A stretch of DNA of 64,000 nucleotides from Erythrobacter neustonensis (GTDB lineage Bacteria; Pseudomonadota; Alphaproteobacteria; Sphingomonadales; Sphingomonadaceae), in NCBI RefSeq assembly GCF_001663175.1, contig NZ_CP016033.1:3026364-3090363 (forward strand). Direction: 5' to 3'. A program made the translations under genes and the position numbers. This document shows, piece by piece, positions 8,186 to 16,388 of this stretch. The notes beneath the pieces were generated by a model that was not told where the DNA came from, did not search any database, and saw only the letters and a list, made by a program, of their open reading frames with translations. Each line of letters starts with the position of its first letter. Position 1 is the stretch's first letter.

Positions 8186-10444
8186 TCAGAACCGCGCGTC
8201 GAGCGAGATGCCGATCACCCGCCGCGATTCCGCCCCGGCAAACTGCGCGAAGGAGACAGGGTCAAGCTGCTGCAAGGCCGTAGGCGTAACGAAGCGCGCG
8301 CCCGAGCGGAAGGTGTCGAAGGCATTGCGCACGAAGGCCGCAACCCCGAAGCGTTCATCCGCCGTGCGCACCCCGATGCGCCCGCCGACATTCACCCAGT
8401 TGTCGATCGAGAGGACATCGTCCCCCGCCGCATTCGAGAACATCCGCGGGTTGCGCACCACGTCGGCCTGAATGAACCCGCCGAACTTGTCGCTCAGCGC
8501 AAAGCTGTATTCCGCGCTGCTGGTGACCTTCAGCGCGCCGCCGGGACGGAAGGTGCTCGCATCGACCTGCTGGCCAAAGGCATTGGGGACAAGGAAGCCC
8601 TCCCCATAGCGCCGCACCAGCAAGGTCGCCCCGAGGTTGAGCGAAAGGCCCTTCACCGGCTGGCCGAACAGATTGGCGGTCGCGCCCCATGACCGGAATG
8701 TCGGCGCATTGCCGAACACCAGCAGGTTGGCGGGCGTCGAATTGTCGACGAAGTTCGCCTGATAGTCCTTCACGCGGGTGTAGAAGCCGGTCGCGTTCAG
8801 CGCCACGCGCCCGCCCGCGAAGCTCGACTTGAAGCCTGCCTCGTAAGCGGTCGGCACTTCGGGGCGCACGATCAGCTGGCTGCCGGCAACCCCTGCCGCC
8901 TGGTCATTGACCGCCGGGCCCTTGTAGCCGCGGGTCACCGTGGCGAAGGTCATAACGTTGTCGGCCACATCATACTGCACCCCGGCGCGGAAACCGAAAT
9001 AGGTGTCGCGCGCCGCCGCATCGATGGCGGGGAGCGGCGTGACCTGCCCGACTGCGCCCGGCGCGGTGGTGGTGGCAGCGGTCTGCGCCTTGACGATCTC
9101 ACGGCCCACACGCGCGCCCAGCACCACCCGGAAATCGGGCGAGACATTGAGCGTCGCCTGACCGAACACGGCATAGCCTTCGGTCTGCACCGCCGTGTCG
9201 CGCACCTGCCCGAACGGCAGCGCGCACAGCGCGGCGGCGGGAAGCGGGCAGGCACCGATCAGCGGCAGATCGGCAAGGATCGCGCCCACCTGCGTCACCG
9301 AATTGGTCAGGCGCTGGTTCGAATAATACAGCCCCGCCACCCCTTCGACGAACCCGCCATTGGGCGTCGACAGGCGCAGTTCCTGGCTGAGGTTGCGGTT
9401 CGATCCGGTCTGCGGCTGGAAATAGCGATCAGCCGTGGTGCTATCGATGTCCACCAACTCGTCGATGTTGCGGCGACGGATCGCACTGACGGAGGTCAGG
9501 GTGTAATCGCCCAACGCCACATCGACCTGGCCCGAAAAGCCGAAGACCTTGTGATCGCTCTTGTTGCGCCCCGCGCATCCCTCGGTGTTATCGGGACCGA
9601 CATTGACGCCGCAGGCCGCAAGCCGCGCGGTCAGCAGGCTGGTGGGTGAGGACTGGAACACCGCCCACTGCACCCCGCCATCATAGTAGTTGTGGGTGTA
9701 ATCGCCCGACAGGTTGATCGTCACCGTCTCGCTCGGCTCCCACAGGAACCGGCCGCGCACAGCCTCGCTCTTGCGTTCCTGCCAGCTGCCATCGGCAAGG
9801 TTCTGCTGCACGCGCGGATCCTGCGCAAACCCGCCCGCAATGCGCAGGGCAGCAGTGTCACTCACCGGCAAGTTCACCGCGAGCCGCGTAATGATATTGC
9901 CCAGCGTCCCGAAGTCGGCATGAGCGATCACCGCGGCGCGGCCGGTATCGGGCGCATTGGTAATGACATTGACCACGCCGGCCGAAGAGTTGCGCCCGAA
10001 TAGCGTGCTTTGCGGGCCTTCGAGCACTTCGATCCGGGCAATGTCGAACAGCAGCGGCGGATCGATCGAGGTGTTGGCGAGCGCGACGTTATCGAACACC
10101 ACCCCCACGCTGCCTTCGGAGCTTTGCGCAAGGCTGATGCCGCCCACCCCGCGGATGCTGAGCGCGCCATAATTGGTCGGCCCGGCAATATCGAGTGCCG
10201 GAGCCGAACGGGTAAGGTTTTCGACCGAGTTGACGTTCTGGCGGGTCAACTGTTCGCCGCCGACGACGGTCACGGTCACGGGAACGTCCTGAAGCCGCTC
10301 TTCACGGCGGTTCACGGTAACGATGATCTCGCTGACATTGGCCTCGGGGCTGTCGGCACCGGCAGCATCGGTGCTGTTTTGCGCCTGCGCCTGTGCGGCG
10401 AGCGCGAGCAGGCTGGAGCCCAGCAAAATCGAATAAAGCCTCAT
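8186..10444 (-). CDS. TonB-dependent receptor (rhamnoside uptake candidate)
   Basis: Outer-membrane active transporter of 752 residues. It has a signal peptide (MRLYSILLGSSLLALAAQAQAQ), a TonB-box-like segment (SEIIVTVNRREE), a plug domain (SIRGVGGISL, GRNSSAGVVNVIT) and a 22-strand barrel ending in a C-terminal Phe. The start at 10444 follows a GAGAGGA ribosome site. It is the first gene of the operon with GH78 rhamnosidase, esterase and SDR, and it is divergent from a TetR gene with an operator-like palindrome between them. Import of a rhamnosylated compound is inferred from that context. Confidence 0.9.
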   Translation of the reverse strand: MRLYSILLGSSLLALAAQAQAQNSTDAAGADSPEANVSEIIVTVNRREERLQDVPVTVTVVGGEQLTRQNVNSVENLTRSAPALDIAGPTNYGALSIRGVGGISLAQSSEGSVGVVFDNVALANTSIDPPLLFDIARIEVLEGPQSTLFGRNSSAGVVNVITNAPDTGRAAVIAHADFGTLGNIITRLAVNLPVSDTAALRIAGGFAQDPRVQQNLADGSWQERKSEAVRGRFLWEPSETVTINLSGDYTHNYYDGGVQWAVFQSSPTSLLTARLAACGVNVGPDNTEGCAGRNKSDHKVFGFSGQVDVALGDYTLTSVSAIRRRNIDELVDIDSTTADRYFQPQTGSNRNLSQELRLSTPNGGFVEGVAGLYYSNQRLTNSVTQVGAILADLPLIGACPLPAAALCALPFGQVRDTAVQTEGYAVFGQATLNVSPDFRVVLGARVGREIVKAQTAATTTAPGAVGQVTPLPAIDAAARDTYFGFRAGVQYDVADNVMTFATVTRGYKGPAVNDQAAGVAGSQLIVRPEVPTAYEAGFKSSFAGGRVALNATGFYTRVKDYQANFVDNSTPANLLVFGNAPTFRSWGATANLFGQPVKGLSLNLGATLLVRRYGEGFLVPNAFGQQVDASTFRPGGALKVTSSAEYSFALSDKFGGFIQADVVRNPRMFSNAAGDDVLSIDNWVNVGGRIGVRTADERFGVAAFVRNAFDTFRSGARFVTPTALQQLDPVSFAQFAGAESRRVIGISLDARF

Positions 10445-10504
10445 TGTCGCATCCTCTCGTGCTGGATCTCTGTCCAATTTCGGACGTGCGCTTAGCGCGT
10501 GCAT

Positions 10505-10526
10505 TTACTAACTGTCAAGTCAGTAA
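10505..10526. promoter_or_regulatory. TetR-type operator in the divergent promoter
   Basis: A 22-bp inverted repeat, TTACTAACT-GTCA-AGTCAGTAA, with 8 of 9 arm bases pairing. It lies 60 bp from the TonB receptor start and 65 bp from the TetR start. The minus-strand -35-like TTGACA (10513-10518) sits in its centre, so a bound repressor would block the receptor promoter. Confidence 0.65.
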
Positions 10527-10591
10527 GTATCTTGAGGCTTGCGGGAATGGCGATGACATTGTCGCCAACGCGGGTAGGAGACCCTATAGCA

Positions 10592-11236
10592 ATGCCCATG
10601 GACACCCTGACGCAGACCGAGAAAAAGCCCCGCCGCAAACAGGAAGACCGCACCAGCGATGCGCGCGCGCGCATCATCGAGGCGACCGTGCGGTGCCTCT
10701 ACAAGGTCGGCTACAGCGGGGTCTCGACCGCGATGATCGCCAAGGAAGCTGGGGTCAGCCGGGGCAACATCTTCTACCACTTCGGCACCTATGCCGAGCT
10801 GATGGTGGCGGTGCGTGACGCGGTATATCAAGAAGAGCGCCAGCTCATCGAAGACATCCGCGCCCGCGTGGGCACCCGCGCCTATCTCGATCAAGTGCCG
10901 CGATATGTGCTGGCCGGAATGCGGCGCGAACCCGCCATCGCGGTCGACGAGATCATGCTGGCCGCAAGATCGGACCCGGAGTTGAGCGAAAAGCTGCGCC
11001 AGACCGAAAAGACCATCGAGCAGCGGGCGGTCGAAGACTTCGCGGCGCTCTATGCCGAACTGGGCCTCGAACCTCCGCACAACCTTGCGATCCTCTCGCG
11101 CGTTGCCGTCGCCGCCTTCCGCGGTCTGGCGATTGCCGAACTTGTGCAAGGCGAGGACGCAAAGATCGACGAATGCATCGAATACCTTATCCGCCTTCTG
11201 CAAGTGAGCGAGACGATCGGACCGATCGGCGAATGA
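10592..11236 (+). CDS. TetR/AcrR family regulator of the rhamnoside operon
   Basis: Repressor of 214 residues with a lysine/arginine-rich N terminus, a clear helix-turn-helix (STAMIAKEAGVSRGNIFYHF, about residues 42-61) and a C-terminal effector domain. The start at 10592 lies 11 bases after AGGAG; ATG 10598 is an alternative. It is divergent from the TonB receptor operon, and the palindrome at 10505-10526 is the likely site of autoregulation and operon control. The inducer, perhaps a rhamnoside breakdown product, is unknown. Confidence 0.88.
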   Translation: MPMDTLTQTEKKPRRKQEDRTSDARARIIEATVRCLYKVGYSGVSTAMIAKEAGVSRGNIFYHFGTYAELMVAVRDAVYQEERQLIEDIRARVGTRAYLDQVPRYVLAGMRREPAIAVDEIMLAARSDPELSEKLRQTEKTIEQRAVEDFAALYAELGLEPPHNLAILSRVAVAAFRGLAIAELVQGEDAKIDECIEYLIRLLQVSETIGPIGE

Positions 11237-11270
11237 TGAACCGTTACAAGCAACGGAGCGGCCAAAATGG

Positions 11271-11531
11271 TCAGGGCAGCACCGGACGATTGGCGTGATG
11301 GCGGTGCCCAATGCCTGTGACGGTCTTGCCGGGATAAAGAGCCGCTAAAGCAGATTTTTTCAGGATCGGACAATCACGGCAGATCGGCCGTCTTGGCCCT
11401 TGCATTGTCACGTCTTCATAATCGGTCATCAATTTCCCGCATTTGCTGGTCAGCGGCCTAGTGATGCAACACGGACAGGCGAGGCGCCGCGAGGGGCCCT
11501 CGGAAATCCTTGAGCACATTGGATCAAGCAT
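11271..11531 (-). CDS. Small cysteine-rich protein of unknown function
   Basis: Predicted 86-residue protein. Cysteines occur as C-P-C-C and C-R-D-C pairs with a further Cys between, spaced like a small zinc-binding fold, and the C-terminal part is basic. It follows the exonuclease gene by 40 bases and may be the last gene of that minus-strand operon; it converges on the TetR gene. The ribosome site is weak (GAGAAG), so both the start and the gene itself are uncertain. No function is claimed. Confidence 0.45.
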   Translation of the reverse strand: MLDPMCSRISEGPSRRLACPCCITRPLTSKCGKLMTDYEDVTMQGPRRPICRDCPILKKSALAALYPGKTVTGIGHRHHANRPVLP

Positions 11532-11571
11532 CGCGGCCCCAATCTTCTCAGGGCCGCGATGCAATGTGCCA

Positions 11572-12324
11572 TCAGGCGGCGTGGCTATACTGCGCAGCCA
11601 TCTCCCCCTCGAGCTGCTGCTGATAGCGGGACAAATGTTCTGCCAGCCCGTGCTCAGGCCGCCGGCGCAGGAACGCCGCGATCTGGGCAACTGCGGCAGG
11701 ATCATAGCGGATCCCTTCGTGCCCTTGGGTTTCGCACCATGCAAACCAGACCAGCGCCAGCAGCAATGTGTCTAGTTCGACGTGGTGCCGAAGCTGCTCC
11801 CACTGCTCGAGGCTCGCCGGCCGCACCGGTGCGGCTTTTGCGGTAATAAGCGCCGGTGGGATGCCCAAGCGCAGGCAGACCTGCGACAGGTGCGACCAGG
11901 ATTTGCCCGCGCCTTTGATCAGCAAGCCAAGATCGATGTGGGATCGGTCCCATGGCAGCTGCTTGGCCTGGAACTGGCGCGGCAAGACGATGCCGTGACG
12001 CATCGCAGCCAGTACAACGACAGGCACATCGATGGCCACTCCCCCGAAGCTCAACACTTTGTGCAGCGGTCGGCGCCGAATGAAATCAAGCGCCTGTTCG
12101 ACCAGTGTTCCCTCGTCAGGCCAGTCGGCGAGCGTCCAGCTTGCCAGCGTTCCGATGGCGATCTCGCCGCTTGCCGCAATCGTGAATTCGAGCGCAGCGG
12201 CTGCGGTAACGGTTTTGATGGCGACCGCCTTGCGGTTGGATGCCGGATCGATCTGGCGATGCATTTCGAACAGGGCTTCGTCGGTGGCGAATTCGAGGTC
12301 GAAGGCGATGTAGGACTGGGTCAT
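11572..12324 (-). CDS. Predicted 3'-5' exonuclease, DnaQ/PolB-exonuclease fold
   Basis: Protein of 250 residues with the three motifs of DEDD exonucleases: FDLEFA near residue 6 (ExoI, D-x-E), SFGGVAIDVPVV near residue 97 (ExoII) and HVELDTLLLAL near residue 195 (ExoIII). It should remove nucleotides from 3' ends using two metal ions. It is stand-alone, with no polymerase domain. A GGAGA ribosome site fixes the start, which overlaps the stop of the upstream gene by one base. It belongs to an operon of otherwise unknown genes beside a repeat array, so a role in mobile-element or plasmid DNA or RNA metabolism is possible but not shown. Confidence 0.7.
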   Translation of the reverse strand: MTQSYIAFDLEFATDEALFEMHRQIDPASNRKAVAIKTVTAAAALEFTIAASGEIAIGTLASWTLADWPDEGTLVEQALDFIRRRPLHKVLSFGGVAIDVPVVVLAAMRHGIVLPRQFQAKQLPWDRSHIDLGLLIKGAGKSWSHLSQVCLRLGIPPALITAKAAPVRPASLEQWEQLRHHVELDTLLLALVWFAWCETQGHEGIRYDPAAVAQIAAFLRRRPEHGLAEHLSRYQQQLEGEMAAQYSHAA

Positions 12325-12923
12325 CAGAAGATCTCCGTTGGGCCGAATTGACCAAGGGGACGTGCGCGCTGCAATGCTGACCACGCCTGATAGGCTGCCG
12401 TGAGACGGTTTCGTTCGTGCCGATGGAGGGTGGTGAAGAGCTGGCTGAGGAACAGGGTCTGCGCCTCGGCCTCGCAGCGCCGGGCCTTCTCGGCGGTGAT
12501 GTCGCCCTTGCCTGCACGCCAGATGTCGAAATGCCTTGCGACTGCAACCATCGCGTGCTCGGCCAAGGCAATAGGGCGCACGTCGCAATCTGGCCTCACA
12601 GTAGCCAAGGTCTGCGCATCGGTGGGAGCCGGCATGGGCCGCCCCTTGGCCAGTTGGCGAACCAGGCCGCGCGGCAGGCGGGGCGAGCGCATGATGACCC
12701 GCGCATCCCGCGGGATCATGCTGGCGATGTGCTCGATCGCCTCCTGGCGTGAAAGCGCAGGCAGGACGACGGCCGTACGAGCGTTGAAGCTGGTCGAAAC
12801 GGTGTCATCGGTGACGACGAAGACGCTGGCTGCGACGGCTTGGCTGGCGGGTGCCAGTTCGGTGCAATCGCGGATGATGGCCAGCGCGCAGGTGACCGCG
12901 GGCGACGAATGGCAAGTAGTCAT
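12324..12923 (-). CDS. Hypothetical protein, exonuclease operon
   Basis: A 199-residue protein I do not recognise. The N-terminal half alternates hydrophobic strands with polar turns (VFVVTDD, TAVVLPAL, ARVIMRSP), suggesting an alpha/beta fold; the C-terminal half is helical and rich in Ala, Arg and Glu. The start at 12923 follows GGAG by 8 bases. Its stop overlaps the exonuclease start by one base, so the two products are probably made together. It could be a partner or a diverged nuclease-like domain; no catalytic motif is visible. Confidence 0.7.
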   Translation of the reverse strand: MTTCHSSPAVTCALAIIRDCTELAPASQAVAASVFVVTDDTVSTSFNARTAVVLPALSRQEAIEHIASMIPRDARVIMRSPRLPRGLVRQLAKGRPMPAPTDAQTLATVRPDCDVRPIALAEHAMVAVARHFDIWRAGKGDITAEKARRCEAEAQTLFLSQLFTTLHRHERNRLTAAYQAWSALQRARPLGQFGPTEIF

Positions 12924-12997
12924 GGGTATTCTCCAGATACAAGAACGGCGGCACCCAGAGGGCACCGCCGGACGATCGATGAGGGATGTGGTTGCGG

Positions 12998-13516
12998 TCA
13001 GCGCGCCGCGGACGACCGCAGGGCCGAGGGCAGCGTGACGGCGGAGTATGGTGCGCGCTCGGCAGGAATGCGGAGCAGGTCAACGACCTCGCCTCCCATC
13101 GCTTCGATGCCACGCTCGACGTCACGCTCCGGCGGCATCGCCACCGAGACCAGCCGGCCGTCACGCAGTTGCCAGCCGTGCCGGCGATCTGCGGATACCA
13201 GAACAACCTGCTGTTCGGGGCCGAACCGCGCCGGCTCGACAGTCCTTACGATGGTGACCTTGCCGACGGTCGTGATCAGCGAAAGATAGCGCCTGATCGC
13301 ACCGCTGCGCTGACGCTCGCTCACGGCAACGAGATAGTCGACGCCGGCAGCGCCTGCAGAGCGCCCCAAGCTGTCGAAAGTCCCGTCGCCTTCGTCGACC
13401 AGCATGGCCGCCACGCGAAAGTGCGTGCCGACAGGAAACGGCGGTAGGCCCATCAACTTTGCCAAGGCGGCGGCCAAGGCATGTTGCAGAGCGACCTCTG
13501 GGTGATTCAATTCCAT
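12998..13516 (-). CDS. Hypothetical protein, first gene of exonuclease operon
   Basis: A 172-residue protein of unknown function. It starts at 13516 after AAAGGA and shows several amphipathic strands (YLVAVSERQRSG, TIVRTVEPARFG, QQVVLVSADRR) but no known motif. The 74-base gap to the next gene contains a GGCGG/CCGCC stem with an inner CCC/GGG pair (about 12946-12969), which could tune expression of the downstream genes. The gene is preceded by a long non-coding region with hairpins and repeats. Confidence 0.68.
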   Translation of the reverse strand: MELNHPEVALQHALAAALAKLMGLPPFPVGTHFRVAAMLVDEGDGTFDSLGRSAGAAGVDYLVAVSERQRSGAIRRYLSLITTVGKVTIVRTVEPARFGPEQQVVLVSADRRHGWQLRDGRLVSVAMPPERDVERGIEAMGGEVVDLLRIPAERAPYSAVTLPSALRSSAAR

Positions 13517-13794
13517 CTTCTGTCCTTTCGATGTGGACCCGCCACGCGAAAGGACCTTTTCCTCTCACCCGGGCGGATCACCGGCCCTGCTTCCCCTGAT
13601 GACCACACCCTTGCACGCCGGAGGTCTCGGTCGCGCACCTTGCTACGCTGGCTGCTTCCGCAGCCGCGCAGTTATCGGATGTTTCAGACAACCCTAGCGG
13701 AGCGTCCAAGGCCTCGCGAAGGCCGCCCCACGTCCTGGCTCTGCCGGACACTGCCTGCGGGCTACACCCCGGAGCCTGCGAAGGGGCGCCCGCG
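13517..13794. other. Non-coding leader of the exonuclease operon
   Basis: GC-rich stretch of about 280 bases between the operon start and the hairpin cluster. I see no gene and no strong promoter; the plus-strand frames across it have no ribosome site and biased, gene-unlike composition. Confidence 0.4.
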
Positions 13795-13887
13795 AACAGG
13801 GGTGAACGAAGTGCACCCCTGTTTGTGGTATTGCGCCTGTAAACACATCTGCTGCTGCGGATGTGTTTGAGGTATTGCGCCTCAAAA
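13795..13887. repeat. Cluster of overlapping hairpins with a 44-bp direct repeat
   Basis: Four stem-loops follow each other. First, a perfect AACAGGGGTG/CACCCCTGTT (13795-13804 and 13814-13823). Then GTTT..GG and CC..AAAC around the loop TATTGCG (13821-13844). Then a perfect AAACACATC/GATGTGTTT (13841-13849 and 13860-13868). Last, TTTGAGG/CCTCAAA around the same TATTGCG loop (13866-13886). The 18-base segments at 13821-13838 and 13865-13882 differ at one position. Arms are shared between neighbouring stems, so alternative folds are possible. Confidence 0.65.
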
Positions 13888-13890
13888 TTT

Positions 13891-14512
13891 TGGGCGTTGA
13901 AGCCATCAAGTGGACATTTTCAACGGAAAATGCCCTGTACGTTTTCTGCATCGGTTCCAAAACTTGAATTTTGCGAGCCTCGGACGCGATAGGGCATAGT
14001 CAGTCTAGGCTTGAGAATCTCGTTTATCCGATCATTCTCAACTATAAATGGTCGCAATTTGACCGAATGCACGCTTACGGCATCATTCTCAATGAGCAAT
14101 ACGAACGCTCGATGACGGAAAGGGCGTTTTCCGCATCATTCGGGAATGATGCCACAATTGTCGGATTTGCACGTTATAAGCATCATTCGCTTGATACCAA
14201 GTCAGCTTCTTGATCACCAAGCCCGGCCGCGCGTTTTCAGCATCATCCTGGCCAAGACTACGATTTGCGATTGCCGAATTAGTGCGTTTACCGCGTCATT
14301 CCTCATGCGCAATTAATCCATCATAGCCCGAAATGCACGTTTCCCGCATCAGTCCTCATTTACAATTGGACTTTTGAGGGGCAGCTGTGGCAAACTACGT
14401 TTTCAGCATCAGATATTCTTGAGCTGATTCTGCTGTTGGATGACGTGCCCGACCCCCATCACGGTCGTATCGGCCCTGCCCTGGGTTGAATTGCACGTTT
14501 CCCGCATCATTC
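13891..14512 (+). repeat. Array of about ten degenerate 20-21 bp motifs at about 50-bp spacing
   Basis: Copies of a motif with consensus GCACGTTTTCCGCATCATTC occur on the plus strand at 13936, 14017 (one base shorter), 14068, 14121, 14168, 14228, 14281, 14334, 14394 and 14492, with weaker copies near 13891 and 14443. Spacings are 51, 53, 47, 60, 53, 53, 60 and, counting the weak copy, about 49 and 49, close to five helical turns. Copies at 14334 and 14492 differ at one position. Several are preceded by a CCGAAT-like box and followed by CTCAT-like bases; the sequence between is not conserved. The spacings are not multiples of three, so this is not coding. The array ends 58 bases before the 584-residue gene. 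Confidence 0.85.
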
Positions 14513-14569
14513 GCTTGAGCGTTCAGCGCACCGAGCTGAACTCGGATTTGATCCTTGGAAGGTCGAGTT

Positions 14570-16324
14570 ATGGAACCTGAGACTACCCCTGAGACACCGG
14601 ATAGCTCGCACGACGATGCTGGCTCCAATTCCGCATCACCGGTAAATTCGACGGGGTCAAGCCATGCTTCGGACTCCGGCGCATCAGGTGACGACATCGA
14701 TAACGCTTCGCTTTCTGGCTCGGCGAAGGCGAAGTCCGAGTATGCGAGGGACGCCAGGGAACGTGAGAGGTTCATGGCTTGGCTCGGGCTGGAAGATGAT
14801 GAAGCGATCGAGCTTTATCATCGTATGCGAATGTCGCAGATACCCTCCGAGCATGCTTTGCTGAGTGCGACCGCTGAAGAGCGCCTCATGCGGATGAAGG
14901 AAACGGTTGAAGCCAGGCTTCGATCATTACCCCGCTTCACCTATCCGGAGTTTCGCAGCCGGCTCAAAATCAATCAGCGTGTGAAGATAACTTCGGAGCT
15001 GTTTGACGTCGTATCGAACGATGCTGATGAGCTGGCGAAAATGGCCTTGCTCTCAGGTGAGATGATCACGCGGATGATCGACAAGATCGACGAGCAAATG
15101 GCTCTTCACCTGCAGATTGTCGATCGCCTCGAAGCCGTTCGAAGGCTCGAGGAAAAGGCTATCGCGTCCCCACCTGAATGGGCGCTCGAAATAGCGCGAA
15201 TGATTGAAGGCACCGGTTTCGATCGGCTTTCGATCAGATCGAAGGGTAAGGACATCGTACGTGATATTAGGGAGGTTCTCGAGAAGCACGGAAGGTCGCC
15301 CGAAAACGCCAGCGAGATGTTTGACCGCCTAGGTCACAGGCTGGCAGCGAATATCGACCGCGAGTTCTACGACGGTGACCTAGACGCGAACTCGCAGGTG
15401 CCGATTAGCGAGGATTCGGAAACCGCCGTGATGATCGAGGGCACATCTGACGTTGTGCCTGATGGGTGGTCTCCAAGCGGCGGCACACCCGTGAGCGATC
15501 TTTCATCAGGACGCATGGCCGAAGCATTCTTTGCTGGTGACTTTGGGGCAAAGACGGCGACCGACCCCAAGCCTGATGAAGCCCGCCCGGACTGTCTCGC
15601 GGTTATCGCCGGTCTCAAAGACTTGATTCGATTCGATGCAATGTACAGCCAGTTCGACCGGCGGGAGCCTTCTCCGCTCAATAAATCATACATGGCTCGC
15701 ATCGAGGAGCGCGACCGTTACAGCATGGCAATTGCCACGCTGATCAATGGCGTTCTTCCTGATGCGGCATGGCTGCGATACGAGGCGGTAGCCGGCGATT
15801 ATGCGCTGGTGCAGATGAGGGGCCCCTCCAGCATTTTGCCGCGGTTGAATAATGCATTTGACTTAGCAATGCCTGGCACTGGCGCGATATCTGGGATGCT
15901 ACCGCCTTATGCGTCGATGGCGCGGTATGGCGAGATCGTGGGAGCCACCGAGGCGGAGCTGCGCAGTTTGGCGGCATGGGATGCTGCGGGCACGGGCCCT
16001 GCGCATTTGCGGCCTGCCGTTCTGAACGGGACTAACGGTGATCCGGTTCAGGCCTATGAGGTCATGAAGCATGCGGTACACGTGCATCTGTCGAAAGTGC
16101 TGGGCTCCGACGAAGCGGCCCAGATATCGCCCTTGGCTCGGGAGCACATGGCGAGGTTCTGGCTGTTCTTGGTGCTAGGCCGGATGCGCAACCCGCAACT
16201 TGATCGGTTGTGGCCGGACGGTTTCTTCCATGGTGTGGAAGGACATGATGTCGGTCTCGGCAACCACGGGTATTTGCGATTGCTGCGGATGAACACGGGA
16301 TCGATTGACGCGTCGATCGTGTAG
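14570..16324 (+). CDS. Large protein of unknown function downstream of repeat array
   Basis: A 584-residue cytoplasmic protein I cannot place. Residues 1-60 are acidic, Ser/Thr-rich and probably disordered. About 60-250 is strongly helical with heptad-like stretches, ending in IRSKGKDIVRDIREVLEKHG. About 275-345 is a low-complexity acidic linker, and 350-584 is a mixed, mostly helical domain. No signal peptide or membrane segment is seen. The start at 14570 follows GGAAGG by 7 bases. Base composition is visibly less GC-rich than the neighbouring metabolic genes, in line with acquired DNA. Its position right after the motif array suggests the protein may bind the array or be controlled by it; this is inference. 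Confidence 0.8.
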   Translation: MEPETTPETPDSSHDDAGSNSASPVNSTGSSHASDSGASGDDIDNASLSGSAKAKSEYARDARERERFMAWLGLEDDEAIELYHRMRMSQIPSEHALLSATAEERLMRMKETVEARLRSLPRFTYPEFRSRLKINQRVKITSELFDVVSNDADELAKMALLSGEMITRMIDKIDEQMALHLQIVDRLEAVRRLEEKAIASPPEWALEIARMIEGTGFDRLSIRSKGKDIVRDIREVLEKHGRSPENASEMFDRLGHRLAANIDREFYDGDLDANSQVPISEDSETAVMIEGTSDVVPDGWSPSGGTPVSDLSSGRMAEAFFAGDFGAKTATDPKPDEARPDCLAVIAGLKDLIRFDAMYSQFDRREPSPLNKSYMARIEERDRYSMAIATLINGVLPDAAWLRYEAVAGDYALVQMRGPSSILPRLNNAFDLAMPGTGAISGMLPPYASMARYGEIVGATEAELRSLAAWDAAGTGPAHLRPAVLNGTNGDPVQAYEVMKHAVHVHLSKVLGSDEAAQISPLAREHMARFWLFLVLGRMRNPQLDRLWPDGFFHGVEGHDVGLGNHGYLRLLRMNTGSIDASIV

Positions 16325-16388
16325 ATGATTGTCCGCATTTAGGGATCAGCTGGGGCTCCTCCAATGTCCGTTAGTGGGTGGGAAGCGG

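Noticed and set aside
6601..8283. Plus-strand open frame of 560 codons across the rhamnosidase
   Set aside because: It is antisense to the GH78 gene, whose family motifs are unambiguous, and it has no ribosome site.
13891..14512. The repeat array as a CRISPR array
   Set aside because: The repeats differ from one another by up to half their positions, spacing varies from 47 to 60 bases, and no cas gene is present in the window.
13891..14512. The array as an integron cassette array
   Set aside because: There is no integron integrase, no GTTRRRY core sites, and the units of about 50 bases contain no cassette genes.
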